Shown: positions 45,469 through 54,659 of the stretch, piece after piece | Layout: each line of letters starts with the position of its first letter | How positions within the stretch are numbered: position 1 is the first letter of the stretch | NCBI RefSeq assembly: GCF_001294575.1 | Contig: NZ_CP012676.1 | Coordinates: 2,921,001 to 2,985,000, forward strand | Direction: 5' to 3' | DNA: 64,000 nucleotides | Source of the DNA: Pseudomonas versuta | GTDB lineage: Bacteria; Pseudomonadota; Gammaproteobacteria; Pseudomonadales; Pseudomonadaceae | Made by a program: the position numbers and the translations under genes | Notes under the pieces: model-generated | Told to the model about the DNA's origin: nothing | What the model saw: only the letters and a program-made list of their open reading frames with translations | Database searches by the model: none

Positions 45469-45912
45469 TCAGCGTGCTGGCGGCGACTCACCCAAGGGGA
45501 CAACAGCGATGGTCAGGCGGGAAATACAGCTGGACTTGCCGCTGTCGTCCGTCAGGCGGATATCCCAGACATGGGTGGTACGGCCCATATGAACCGGGCG
45601 AGCCACGGCAGTGACCCGGCCGCTGCGCACGCCGCGCAAGTGGTTGGCGTTGACCTCAAGACCGACGCAATAAAACTTTGTAGTGTCGACACACAGGAAA
45701 CTGGCCATTGAGCCCAGAGTCTCGGCCAGCACCACCGAGGCGCCGCCATGTAACAAGCCGAAGGGTTGATGGGTACGATGATCCACCACCATGCTCGCCG
45801 TGATCGACTCGTCGTCGAAAGCGTCGAACGTAATGTCCAGCACGTCGCAAATGGTGTTTTTGCGCAGGGCGTTGAGCTTTTCAAGGTCCGGCGTGGTGGT
45901 CCAGGAGATCAT
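45469..45912 (-). CDS. hotdog-fold thioesterase (PaaI/MenI type)
   Basis: Acyl-CoA thioesterase of 147 residues with a single hotdog domain. QPFGLLHGGASVVLAETLGS is the active-site region, with the glutamate of LAETLGS as the likely base. It resembles PA1618 of P. aeruginosa and EntH/MenI-type enzymes. The acyl substrate is unknown. It is read leftward, and the sixA gene lies 76 bases upstream. Confidence 0.9.
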   Translation of the reverse strand: MISWTTTPDLEKLNALRKNTICDVLDITFDAFDDESITASMVVDHRTHQPFGLLHGGASVVLAETLGSMASFLCVDTTKFYCVGLEVNANHLRGVRSGRVTAVARPVHMGRTTHVWDIRLTDDSGKSSCISRLTIAVVPLGESPPAR

Positions 45913-45988
45913 GGTTCATTCCTTGGGTCAGAGAGCATTGGTGGCCGGTTTGCAGTAGCCCAGCCCCATGCAGATTTTTGTTTTGTAC

Positions 45989-46438
45989 TCAGGGATGCCA
46001 CACATTGCACAACGTCATGCTGCCCGCCAGCGGCCACTCGCCTTCGAGTTCCGCCAGGCTGGCCGTCTGCATTGGCTGCGGCTGGCGCATGTGGCCATGC
46101 AGCAGCAAGCTGATCAGATCACCCACAAAAGGTTGATGGGTGACCAGCAGCACATTGCCGCCATCGGGAAGTTGGCTCAGGGCATGCCTGGGGTCGCTTT
46201 CGGGTGTCAGCCACGGCACGGTGACGAGTTCGGGGGTAAAATCCAGAACCTTGCGCACTGACTCAGCGGTTTGCTGAGCCCGGACGTACGGGCTTACCAA
46301 AATGCTGTCCAGGGGCTGGCCGATCAACCGGGCAGCGCTGTGCAGCACCTGTTCACGACCGTGGGCAGTCAGCTCGCGCTCGGCATCACGTCTTGCGTGG
46401 GGCTGGGCTTCGCCATGGCGCAAGATCCAGACTTTCAT
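45989..46438 (-). CDS. sixA: phosphohistidine phosphatase SixA
   Basis: RHG-type phosphatase of 149 residues. The catalytic LRHGEAQPHARRD begins the protein and the second histidine lies in VTHQPFVGDL. SixA removes phosphate from histidine of phosphorelay or PTS proteins in the cytoplasm. Its start overlaps the DUF4389 gene by 4 bases, so the two are coupled. Family size matches E. coli SixA (about 160). Confidence 0.92.
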   Translation of the reverse strand: MKVWILRHGEAQPHARRDAERELTAHGREQVLHSAARLIGQPLDSILVSPYVRAQQTAESVRKVLDFTPELVTVPWLTPESDPRHALSQLPDGGNVLLVTHQPFVGDLISLLLHGHMRQPQPMQTASLAELEGEWPLAGSMTLCNVWHP

Positions 46439-46767
46439 GGTTTGGTCTCTGCGCCGTTAGCCGGTGCCACATAAGGTGCTTCGCCTTCTGGCGGGCGAGG
46501 CGCTGGCCAATCGGCGAACGGCCAGGGCTTTTGCTCAGTGTGAAAGGTGCCAAAGCGTCCGATTTGAGCGAGATAAAGGCTAAGGCTGTCGCCAAAATTC
46601 ATCAGCCCGCCATTGGGTGCACCGTAGATCAGACGGTAGATCAGTTGCACCAGCACCAATGCGCCAAGTACAAATTGCGCAACTTGCCAGACCAGAAAGA
46701 AAACCAGCATCCAGAGCACGCGTAAAACAATGGATTCGTACTGGGGTGAAGTTTTTCTATCGCTCAT
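46435..46767 (-). CDS. DUF4389 membrane protein
   Basis: Protein of 110 residues with one or two hydrophobic segments (about 16-45) flanked by charged ends, and a Pro-rich tail. It lies between gpsA (18 bases upstream) and sixA (4-base overlap downstream), so the three form one operon. DUF4389 has no known function. Confidence 0.85.
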   Translation of the reverse strand: MSDRKTSPQYESIVLRVLWMLVFFLVWQVAQFVLGALVLVQLIYRLIYGAPNGGLMNFGDSLSLYLAQIGRFGTFHTEQKPWPFADWPAPRPPEGEAPYVAPANGAETKP

Positions 46768-46785
46768 GTGCTGCTCCTGTCTTGC

Positions 46786-47811
46786 TCAGTTGAAACCGCT
46801 GGTGGAGATAAAGTCGACATCGGTTTTGGGCTCTGCGCGCATCAGCAGCTCAATCACCTGATTGAGGGTGCGGCCTTCAAACAGAATGGCATGCAAGCCT
46901 GCAACCAACGGCATGTAAACATTCAACTCTTGCGCCTTGACCTTCAGCACCTTGAGCGTATTCACGCCTTCGGCTACTTCGCCCAGACGGGTGACGGCCT
47001 CTTCCAGGCTCAAGCCTTGCCCAAGGGCATACCCGACCTGATAGTTACGGCTTTTGGGCGATGAGCAGGTGACGATCAAATCGCCTACGCCAGCCAATCC
47101 GAGAAAGGTCATGGGATTGGCGCCCTGACTGACTGCAAAACGGGTCATTTCTGCCAGCGCACGTGTAATCAGCATGCTCTTGGTGTTTTCGCCCATACCC
47201 AGCGCCACAGCCATGCCGGCAATGATGGCGTATACGTTTTTCAACGCCCCGCCCAACTCCACACCAAACCGGTCGGCACTGGCGTAGACCCGAAATGTGC
47301 GCCCGTGCAAAGCAGCCTGTACGCGCGTGCAAAGTTCTTCGTCGGCACTGGCGACCACCGTCGCGGTCAATGCATGCTCGGCGACCTCACGGGCCAGATT
47401 GGGGCCGGACAACACGCCTATCCGGGCTTGGGGAGCGATTTCCTCAAGAATCTCACTCATCAACTTGAAACTGTGGGCTTCAATCCCTTTGGTCAGGCTG
47501 ACCAGCATTTTACCGCTCAGTCGTTCGGCATGCTCTGCGAGCACATTGCGCAGGGCGCTGGAAGGCAATGCCACAAAACACAGTTCACAGCCGTCGAGCG
47601 TTGCCTGCAAATCAGTGACCGGCTCCACCAGGGGGTGAATCTTGATGCCTTTAAGGTAGCGCGGGTTCTCTCGATTGAGGCGTATCGCCTCGGCCTGTTC
47701 GGGGTCGCGCATCCACTGGCGCACACGATGACCGTTTTCTGCCAGCAAGTTGGCCACGGCAGTGCCAAAACTTCCGCCTCCCAAGACCGCAATAGCGTGC
47801 TGTTCAGTCAT
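46786..47811 (-). CDS. gpsA: glycerol-3-phosphate dehydrogenase [NAD(P)+]
   Basis: Dehydrogenase of 341 residues that makes sn-glycerol 3-phosphate from dihydroxyacetone phosphate for phospholipid synthesis. [18 protein letters not shown] is the dinucleotide loop and [20 protein letters not shown] holds the catalytic lysine. The ATG at 47811 ([13 protein letters not shown]) is preferred over the one 15 bases upstream. It is the first gene of the gpsA-DUF4389-sixA operon and is divergent from the hybrid kinase gene, as in P. aeruginosa around PA1614. Confidence 0.95.
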   Translation of the reverse strand: MTEQHAIAVLGGGSFGTAVANLLAENGHRVRQWMRDPEQAEAIRLNRENPRYLKGIKIHPLVEPVTDLQATLDGCELCFVALPSSALRNVLAEHAERLSGKMLVSLTKGIEAHSFKLMSEILEEIAPQARIGVLSGPNLAREVAEHALTATVVASADEELCTRVQAALHGRTFRVYASADRFGVELGGALKNVYAIIAGMAVALGMGENTKSMLITRALAEMTRFAVSQGANPMTFLGLAGVGDLIVTCSSPKSRNYQVGYALGQGLSLEEAVTRLGEVAEGVNTLKVLKVKAQELNVYMPLVAGLHAILFEGRTLNQVIELLMRAEPKTDVDFISTSGFN

Positions 47812-48074
47812 ATGCAATCCCGTCATCTATATAGCAGTGGCAATGCCGGCATTATACGGAGCACATGCTTCAAGGCGAGACCTTGAACGATTGATTGCAT
47901 GGAAATAGCTGGCTGTGACTGGAAAAGTGGAACAGCTCAGTTACCATGCCGCCTGATATTCACACTCAAAGGCAGCCATTGCTGCGCACAAGAATGGCGA
48001 CCTGGGTCAGGAGTGGCAGCACAGATGGGCTATACCTCCAGTACCAAGGGCATGACTGATGGAGCACCGCCCCC

Positions 48075-49973
48075 ATGAGCGTTCGCAGCCGCTGGAACAT
48101 ACGGACCCGCACGCAGATGATGAGTCTGGGGCCGGCGTTACTGCTGACGTTGCTGCTAATCAGCTTTTTTACATTTATTCGCATCCAGGACTTGCGCCAG
48201 GAGCTGAATCACACCGGCCAATTGATTGCCAACCAATTGGCACCCGCTTCCGAATACGGAATTTTATCCGGCAACACCGAAGTGCTGGACACCCTAATAA
48301 AAAACGCACTCAACACGCCACATGTGCAATTTGTACAAGTGCAGGATTCTGCCAACAAGATGTTGTTTCATGCCGGGCAACCGCTTACCGGCACGGACCG
48401 GGAATCACATGCCGAGGTATTCCAGGCACCGGTTCGCATGCCGGGAAACAGCTCCGGTAATTACCTGGCGACGAGTAACCGCCAGGCAACACTGCCGGCA
48501 CAAAGCGATGCCGGCCGGGTAGTGGTCGGCATGTCCAATGAGGCCTTCAACAAGCGCCAGCAAGAAATCCTGCTCAAGGCATTGATTCTGGCGCTCTTTG
48601 CACTGGGCTTTACGTACCTGCTGGCCCGCCGTCTGGCGAGCAACTTGTCCAAACCCATCATCGATATGAGCAATGCAGTCAAAGCCATTCAGCAAGGCGA
48701 TTACAAAATGCCTTTGCCAGTGGTCGACGATAGCGAACTGGGCAGCCTGGCCCGCCATATCAACAACTTGGCCGACGGCCTTGAAAAGGCCAGTCGCGAG
48801 CAGGAAACAACCATCGCGCAATTGATCCAGACCCGTGAAGAGGCGGAACAGGCCAATCGCGCAAAAACTGATTTCCTGGCGATGATGAGCCATGAGCTTC
48901 GCACCCCGATGAATGGCGTGCTGGGGATGCTGCAGTTACTGGAAACCACTGAGATGACTGAGGAGCAGACCGAGTATGCGGCTCTGGCTTCAGAATCTAC
49001 CGAACACTTGCTGAAGGTGATCAACGACATCCTCGACTTCTCGAGAATTGAACGCTCGATACTTGAACTCGAACACATCCCCTTCAATCTGGCCGAACTG
49101 GTGAGTAACTGCGCTCAAGCTTTCCAGCACAGTGCCGGGCAGCGAGGGTTGAGCTTGCAGCTGACAATTCCGGCGGGCCTGCAGGACCTGCACGTGCTCG
49201 GAGATCCGACCCGTATACGGCAGATTCTGGTCAATTTGATCGGCAATGCCTTGAAGTTTACCGAGCAGGGACAAATCAGCATCGAGCCGCTTTGGCAGCC
49301 CCTGGATCATGAACTGATCTGGTTCACCTGCACGGTAAGCGACAGCGGTATCGGGATCAGCACCGATAAACTGGACTCGATGTTCAATGCCTTCCAGCAA
49401 GCCGACAGCTCGATTTCACGTCGTTATGGCGGCACCGGGCTGGGCCTGCCCATTGCCCGGACGCTGGCCGAGCGCATGGGCGGCACGCTGAATGCCAAAA
49501 GCGAGGAAACCCGGGGCTCTGTGTTTACACTGCAGATCCCGCTGGAGCTGCACCAGCTCACTGCAAACAAACAGAGACCCGAGTCGGCGACTGAGCCAAT
49601 GCCTGTCAAGGGCCGCAAAGTCCTGCTGGTAGAGGATAACCGGGTCAATCAGACGGTGATTGAGGCGGTCTTGAGGAACCTGGGGTATGAGGTAAGTGCA
49701 GTCAGTGACGGTGCACAGGCAATTCATCACGCCAATACTGAGAACTACGCGGCTATTTTGATGGACTGCCGACTGCCAATCATTGATGGCTATGAAGCTA
49801 CCCGGCAAATCCGCAAGCTGCCGGGGTGCGCCACAGTACCCATCATTGCCCTGACAGCCAACGCCCTGCAGGGTGATCGGGAAAACTGCCTGCAAGCCGG
49901 AATGAACGATTACCTCGCCAAACCATTCAAACGGGCTGACCTGGAACAAATTCTGCAGCGCTGGGTGCAGTAA
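48075..49973 (+). CDS. hybrid sensor histidine kinase (PA1611-like)
   Basis: Inner-membrane kinase of 632 residues: membrane helices at about 17-37 and 166-184 enclose a periplasmic sensor, followed by HAMP (about 185-240), HisKA with His273 (MMSHELRTPMNG), the ATPase (N box ILVNLIGNALKF, G box YGGTGLGLPI) and a C-terminal receiver with Asp564 (ILMDCRLP). It has no Hpt domain, so it must pass phosphate to a separate Hpt protein. In P. aeruginosa PA1611, next to fabA, interacts with RetS and feeds HptB; the shared neighbourhood supports the same role here. That is inference. Confidence 0.9.
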   Translation: MSVRSRWNIRTRTQMMSLGPALLLTLLLISFFTFIRIQDLRQELNHTGQLIANQLAPASEYGILSGNTEVLDTLIKNALNTPHVQFVQVQDSANKMLFHAGQPLTGTDRESHAEVFQAPVRMPGNSSGNYLATSNRQATLPAQSDAGRVVVGMSNEAFNKRQQEILLKALILALFALGFTYLLARRLASNLSKPIIDMSNAVKAIQQGDYKMPLPVVDDSELGSLARHINNLADGLEKASREQETTIAQLIQTREEAEQANRAKTDFLAMMSHELRTPMNGVLGMLQLLETTEMTEEQTEYAALASESTEHLLKVINDILDFSRIERSILELEHIPFNLAELVSNCAQAFQHSAGQRGLSLQLTIPAGLQDLHVLGDPTRIRQILVNLIGNALKFTEQGQISIEPLWQPLDHELIWFTCTVSDSGIGISTDKLDSMFNAFQQADSSISRRYGGTGLGLPIARTLAERMGGTLNAKSEETRGSVFTLQIPLELHQLTANKQRPESATEPMPVKGRKVLLVEDNRVNQTVIEAVLRNLGYEVSAVSDGAQAIHHANTENYAAILMDCRLPIIDGYEATRQIRKLPGCATVPIIALTANALQGDRENCLQAGMNDYLAKPFKRADLEQILQRWVQ

Positions 49974-50352
49974 CCTGCAACCAGAGCCGGTGCAGAATTT
50001 GTGGGACCACATTGCCTGACGGCTCGTCTGGAGCGACCAAAGCGCTCGGCTCACGCCTTGTCCTGCAGTCAGCAGGACAACATAGTGGTCCTGCGAAACG
50101 TAAACAGGCCTTGTAGAACCACCTGCGACTGGCGTTAAACGCAAAAGTGCGGCAGTCTTAGGCACCCGAATGGGCCCCTGAACCGGCCTGATTTAAATTT
50201 TCAGTGCACAAGTGTACATTCTTGCCCTTTGTGCTGTGACTTTCACTACAACGCAATAGTCTATGTGTAGGCTGGCGAACTGGAACTCCAACGTTTCGGT
50301 TGGTCGGGAAGATTTGCCCCACCCTGCCGCATGGGATTATTGAGGAGCTCGC
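49974..50352 (+). promoter_or_regulatory. fabA upstream region with a DesT-like operator
   Basis: These 379 bases between the kinase and fabA hold a 19-bp hairpin (GTCCTGC-AGTCA-GCAGGAC, 50060-50078) and, at 50203-50220, AGTGCAC-AAGT-GTACATT. The latter has the layout of the DesT palindrome (AGTGAAC, four bases, GTTCACT), with 11 of 14 arm positions matching. DesT represses fabAB in P. aeruginosa according to the acyl-CoA pool. A GAGGAG site lies 7 bases before the fabA ATG. Confidence 0.45.
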
Positions 50353-50868
50353 ATGACCAAACAAAACGCCTTTACTCGGGAAGATTTGCTGCGCTGTAGC
50401 CGCGGCGAGCTATTCGGCCCAGGTAACGCGCAACTGCCCGCCCCTAATATGCTGATGGTGGATCGCATCACGCATATCACTGAAGAGGGTGGCAAGTACG
50501 GCAAAGGTGAATTGGTCGCCGAGCTGGATATCAATCCGGACCTGTGGTTCTTTGCCTGTCACTTTGAAGGCGACCCGGTGATGCCGGGCTGCCTGGGCCT
50601 TGATGCCATGTGGCAGCTGGTCGGCTTTTTCCTGGGCTGGCAAGGTTTGCCCGGCCGCGGCCGCGCCCTGGGTTCGGGCGAAGTTAAATTCTTCGGCCAG
50701 GTCTTGCCGACCGCCAAGAAGATTACTTACAACATTCAGATCAAACGTGTCCTGCGCGGCAAGCTGAACCTGGCCATTGCCGATGGTTCTGTCAGCGTTG
50801 ACGGTCGCGAGATTTACACCGCCGAAGGCCTTCGGGTCGGCGTTTTTACTTCCACTGAAAACTTCTAA
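50353..50868 (+). CDS. fabA: 3-hydroxydecanoyl-ACP dehydratase/isomerase
   Basis: Dehydratase/isomerase of 171 residues that introduces the cis double bond of unsaturated fatty acids. His70 ([16 protein letters not shown]) and Asp84 (LGLDAMWQ) are at the same positions as in E. coli FabA. fabB starts 11 bases after the stop, so the two form the classical fabAB operon of pseudomonads. A DesT-like palindrome in the promoter suggests control by the saturated/unsaturated acyl-CoA ratio. Confidence 0.97.
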   Translation: MTKQNAFTREDLLRCSRGELFGPGNAQLPAPNMLMVDRITHITEEGGKYGKGELVAELDINPDLWFFACHFEGDPVMPGCLGLDAMWQLVGFFLGWQGLPGRGRALGSGEVKFFGQVLPTAKKITYNIQIKRVLRGKLNLAIADGSVSVDGREIYTAEGLRVGVFTSTENF

Positions 50869-50879
50869 GGGTTATCCGC

Positions 50880-52100
50880 ATGCGCCGCGTCGTTATCACT
50901 GGTCTGGGCATTGTTTCGTGCTTGGGCAATGACAAAGAGACCGTCTCCGCTAACCTGCGTGCAAGTCGCCCTGGCATCCGATTCAACCCGGAATATGCCG
51001 AAATGGGTCTGCGTAGCCAGGTTTCCGGCTCCATCGACCTGCCTCTTGAAGAGCTGATCGATCGCAAGATCTATCGCTTCGTCGGCCACGCAGCGGCTTA
51101 CGCCTACCTGGCCATGAAAGATGCCATTACCGATTCAGGCCTGACCGAGGAGCAAGTCTCCAACCCGCGTACCGGCCTGATTGCCGGCTCCGGCGGCGCG
51201 TCGACCTTGAACCAGATGGAAGCGCTGGACATCCTGCGCGAAAAAGGCGTCAAGCGTGTTGGCCCGTACCGTGTTACGCGGACCATGGGCAGCACCGTTT
51301 CCGCCTGTCTGGCCACCCCGTTCAAGATCAAGGGCGTGAACTACTCGATCTCTTCTGCCTGCGCGACCAGCGCCCACTGCATCGGTACCGCAGTTGAGCA
51401 AATCCAGCTGGGCAAGCAGGACATCGTATTCGCCGGCGGCGGTGAAGAAGAACATTGGAGCCAGTCGTTCCTGTTCGACGCCATGGGCGCCCTGTCCACT
51501 CAATACAACGACACGCCCGAGAAAGCGTCCCGTGCCTATGACAAAAATCGTGACGGTTTTGTTATTGCAGGTGGCGGCGGCATGGTCGTGGTTGAAGAGC
51601 TGGAACACGCCCTGGCCCGCGGCGCCAAGATCTACGCCGAAATCGTCGGCTACGGCGCGACTTCCGACGGCTACGACATGGTTGCTCCAAGCGGCGAAGG
51701 CGCCATCCGCTGCATGCAGATGGCAATGTCTACCGTTGACGGCCCGATCGATTACCTCAATACCCATGGCACCTCTACTCCGGTAGGCGACGCCAAGGAA
51801 ATGGAAGGTGTTCGCGCGGTGTTCGGTGACAAGGCGCCAGCCATCAGCTCCACCAAAAGCCTGTCGGGTCACTCTCTGGGCGCCGCAGGCGTTCACGAAG
51901 CGATCTACTGCTTGCTGATGATGGAAGGCAACTTCATTGCCGGTTCTGCCAACATCGAAGAACTGGACCCGGTAGTTGCCGACATGCCGATCCTGACCCA
52001 GACCCGCGAGAACGTCACGCTGAACAATGTGATGAGCAACAGCTTCGGTTTCGGTGGCACAAACGCCACTCTGGTTCTGAAGCGCTGGACAGGCAAATAA
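50880..52100 (+). CDS. fabB: 3-oxoacyl-ACP synthase I
   Basis: Condensing enzyme of 406 residues that elongates the cis-3-decenoyl product of FabA. Cys161 in [13 protein letters not shown] is the acyl-binding residue; the two histidines lie in [15 protein letters not shown] and [13 protein letters not shown]. Length and motifs match FabB rather than FabF. It follows fabA by 11 bases and is followed by a strong terminator shared with the convergent amidohydrolase gene. Confidence 0.97.
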   Translation: MRRVVITGLGIVSCLGNDKETVSANLRASRPGIRFNPEYAEMGLRSQVSGSIDLPLEELIDRKIYRFVGHAAAYAYLAMKDAITDSGLTEEQVSNPRTGLIAGSGGASTLNQMEALDILREKGVKRVGPYRVTRTMGSTVSACLATPFKIKGVNYSISSACATSAHCIGTAVEQIQLGKQDIVFAGGGEEEHWSQSFLFDAMGALSTQYNDTPEKASRAYDKNRDGFVIAGGGGMVVVEELEHALARGAKIYAEIVGYGATSDGYDMVAPSGEGAIRCMQMAMSTVDGPIDYLNTHGTSTPVGDAKEMEGVRAVFGDKAPAISSTKSLSGHSLGAAGVHEAIYCLLMMEGNFIAGSANIEELDPVVADMPILTQTRENVTLNNVMSNSFGFGGTNATLVLKRWTGK

Positions 52101-52119
52101 GCCTTCCGCTCGCGAGATA

Positions 52120-52151
52120 AAAATGCCCCGACTGGTTCGGGGCATTTTTTT
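52120..52151. terminator. bidirectional intrinsic terminator after fabB
   Basis: AAATGCCCCG and CGGGGCATTT pair around a 7-base loop, with T runs on both strands. It ends fabAB and, from the other side, the amidohydrolase gene. Confidence 0.88.
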
Positions 52152-52165
52152 GTCCGCAATAACGC

Positions 52166-53170
52166 TTAGCGCTTTTTCGGCAACACCGACAAGAAATTGT
52201 CCCTGGCAACCTTGTGCGCAACACTTTGCGCCAATGCATCCAGAAACGGATCGAAGCTACGCATTTCCTCACCCAATTTGTCGAAACGCCCTACCACATC
52301 CGACCCCAGCATGAAGCGGTCCGGGAAGCGCTCTACAAGCGCAACCCATTCAGGCCTTGCCTTGCCCTGCCCATCCAGCAGGTACGGCGTGAGCATGCTC
52401 CAGGACAGGTCTATGTAGAGGTTCGGATAAGTGGCCAGTAGCCGCTCAAGTGTTGGCAAAAGAAATGGCATTTGCGTCTGATGTCGATGAATCTCGGCGC
52501 TGGTACCGGCATGGGCCCAAATAAAGCGGGTTTTGGGATGCTTGCCCAACGGCTCTTCAAGCTCAGACAGATACAACGGATTCTTCTCGCGCTTTGAAGT
52601 GATATTGGAATGCAGCAAGACCGGCAGGTCATGCTCACCCGCCAAGGTGTAAACGTTGTGCAGCGCTTCATTGTTGGCTCGCGGCGTATCCCCGGAGATC
52701 AGCGCCGTCAGATCATCGTGACGGGTAAACACCTCGCCAATGCCCTGCCACAACCCTGGATTCAGATCGAGCATGCGCTGAATATGCGCCGCCGAATTCT
52801 TGTCATTGGGATTAAACCCCGACAGAAACGGATGAAAGTGCTCCCGCTGCTCAGGAGTCAGGGCGTTGACCGCCGCGGCCACCCACACATCGGTCGCGCT
52901 GTACCAATAGGCATCCGCATCATCACCGGCGTAGTAGCGCGGACGCTTGGGCTCGTCTTCATGCCATTTTTTGGCCACGGGAATCCCGGAGATCATCACG
53001 TGCTCAATCCGGTTACTGGCCATTGCCTGAAGCAACGTGTCCATTCCCGCTGTTTCCTGGAAGAAGTCGACGTAATGCAAGTGCGCATCACTGTAGGCAT
53101 AGTCGCGGGCCTGTACCCACAGGCTGGAAGTCGACAGGGCCCAGGCCAGAACGTAACGATTGATTCGCAA
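52166..53170 (-). CDS. exported metal-dependent hydrolase (amidohydrolase superfamily)
   Basis: TIM-barrel amidohydrolase of 334 residues. YSDAHLHYVDFF gives the N-terminal HxH metal site, LPVLLHSNI and IWAHAGTSAEIHRH further metal ligands, and MLGSDVVGRF the final aspartate. The start is a TTG at 53170, chosen because GAGAGGAG lies 8 bases upstream and the next residues form a signal peptide (RINRYVLAWALSTSSLWVQA); starting at the ATG at 53218 would destroy it. It is therefore probably periplasmic. The substrate is unknown. Confidence 0.82.
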   Translation of the reverse strand: MRINRYVLAWALSTSSLWVQARDYAYSDAHLHYVDFFQETAGMDTLLQAMASNRIEHVMISGIPVAKKWHEDEPKRPRYYAGDDADAYWYSATDVWVAAAVNALTPEQREHFHPFLSGFNPNDKNSAAHIQRMLDLNPGLWQGIGEVFTRHDDLTALISGDTPRANNEALHNVYTLAGEHDLPVLLHSNITSKREKNPLYLSELEEPLGKHPKTRFIWAHAGTSAEIHRHQTQMPFLLPTLERLLATYPNLYIDLSWSMLTPYLLDGQGKARPEWVALVERFPDRFMLGSDVVGRFDKLGEEMRSFDPFLDALAQSVAHKVARDNFLSVLPKKR

Positions 53171-53307
53171 CCTGATTCTCCTCTCTAGGGGCTCCAATAG
53201 ACCTGCCCGCCAGCTCAAGGGTTCAGCATGCGATCAAAGGGAACGCCTGACGCCCGGCATGCTCTATAAATATCAGGACCTTTATCACTGCCACTCAGAG
53301 GTTTGCC

Positions 53308-53724
53308 ATGACTGTTACCGTTAATACCGAGTCCCACGAGGGTTTTCGTCACAGCATTAAAATCGACGATCACGAAGTGTTCACCGATTTGCCCAAAGCC
53401 ATGGGCGGTGAAAGCTCTGCCCCCTCGCCCCATGATTATTTCGATGCCGCCCTGGGGGCCTGCAAGGCGCTGACCCTAAAGCTCTACGCGCAAAAGAAAG
53501 ACATCCCGCTGACAGGCGTCACGGTCGAGATCAAACACGACGCCAGTGAAGAGCAACTCGGCAAATATGCACTGCACGTCAAACTGACGCTCAAAGGTGT
53601 GCTCACCGATGCCCAGCGCCAGGAACTGCACCGCGTAGCCGACAAGTGCCCGATCCATAAGCTGATGACCACCGCAGACGTCACCATCGAGACCCATTTG
53701 TCTGAAGGCGCATTCAGCCAGTAA
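53308..53724 (+). CDS. OsmC-family peroxiredoxin-like protein
   Basis: OsmC/Ohr-fold protein of 138 residues. The two family cysteines are present in AALGACKALTLK and VADKCPIHKLM, spaced as in thiol-dependent peroxidases of this group. It should reduce organic hydroperoxides in the cytoplasm. It is followed after 62 bases by a pirin gene on the same strand. Confidence 0.9.
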   Translation: MTVTVNTESHEGFRHSIKIDDHEVFTDLPKAMGGESSAPSPHDYFDAALGACKALTLKLYAQKKDIPLTGVTVEIKHDASEEQLGKYALHVKLTLKGVLTDAQRQELHRVADKCPIHKLMTTADVTIETHLSEGAFSQ

Positions 53725-53786
53725 CGCACGGGGAGAAAATATGGCGTTGGGTTATGCTCAACGCTTTCCAAAGCAGGGACTGGACA

Positions 53787-54647
53787 ATGCACACACTTAC
53801 CGTGATTCGGCCCCGCGCCGAGGACGTCGAAGGACAGCCGATCCTTCGCCCCCTGCCCTCAGCGAAATGCCGCAATGTCGGTCCCTTTGTTTTTTTCGAT
53901 CATATGCTGCGCACTCACTATCCGCCCGGCCACGGGATGAATATCAGACAGCATCCGCATATTGGCCTGTCTACTCTGACCTATCTGTTCGAAGGACAGC
54001 TGCAGCACAAAGACAGCCTGGGCTCTGACCAACAGGTAGGCCCCGGTGAAGTCAGCTGGATGACCGCGGGTGCTGGCATTGCCCACATCGAACGTACGCC
54101 CTCCTCGCTTCTGGCGCAGGGATCAACCCTGCATGGTCTGCAAGTGTGGCTGGCGTCTCCCAAAGCCGATGAGCAAGGCCCGGGGCACTACAGCCACCAC
54201 CGCGCCGATAGCTTGCCGGTCAGCGACAATCTGGGGGTAAGGATTCGCATGATTGCCGGTACAGGCTTTTGCCTGGCCTCCCCGGTGCCGGTGCTGTCGC
54301 CAACCTTGTATGCTGAAGTACATATGCAGACAGCCACCACCCTGCTTATCCCGGCCGAACACCAGGAACGCGCGCTGTATTTGCTGGAAGGCGAGGCGCA
54401 ACTGCAAGGCCAGGCAATTGAACGCCATTGCCTGATACTTTTGCCGCCCGCAGAAGAACTGACTTTATGCGCCGACAGTGACTGCCATGCCGTGTTGTTC
54501 GGTGGCGCGGCGCTGGATGGACCCCGGCGCATGAACTGGAACTTTGTCGCCAGTGATCCGGCGCTGCTCGAGCAGGCCAGGGCGCGCTGGGCTGCAGGAG
54601 ACTGGCCGACCGTTCCCGCAGAAACCGGTCGTATCGAATTGCCTTAG
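53787..54647 (+). CDS. pirin-family bicupin protein
   Basis: Bicupin of 286 residues. The iron-binding histidines of the N-terminal cupin are in NIRQHPHIGLSTLTYLF, and GIAHIERTPSSLL is the usual pirin continuation. Bacterial pirins act as quercetinases or as redox-linked regulators; which applies here is unknown. The ATG at 53787 is chosen because AGGGA lies 9 bases upstream; an ATG 33 bases upstream is in frame. It follows the OsmC gene and ends convergently with the antiporter gene. Confidence 0.92.
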   Translation: MHTLTVIRPRAEDVEGQPILRPLPSAKCRNVGPFVFFDHMLRTHYPPGHGMNIRQHPHIGLSTLTYLFEGQLQHKDSLGSDQQVGPGEVSWMTAGAGIAHIERTPSSLLAQGSTLHGLQVWLASPKADEQGPGHYSHHRADSLPVSDNLGVRIRMIAGTGFCLASPVPVLSPTLYAEVHMQTATTLLIPAEHQERALYLLEGEAQLQGQAIERHCLILLPPAEELTLCADSDCHAVLFGGAALDGPRRMNWNFVASDPALLEQARARWAAGDWPTVPAETGRIELP

Positions 54648-54659
54648 GGACCAGCCCCC

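Noticed and set aside
50060-50078. Hairpin after the hybrid kinase as a terminator
   Set aside because: Good stem but no U-tract on either strand, so function unclear; mentioned only within the fabA upstream region.
49416-50165. 249-codon minus-strand frame over the kinase 3' end
   Set aside because: Shadow of the kinase receiver domain with no ribosome-binding site; the fabA upstream region better explains the intergenic part.
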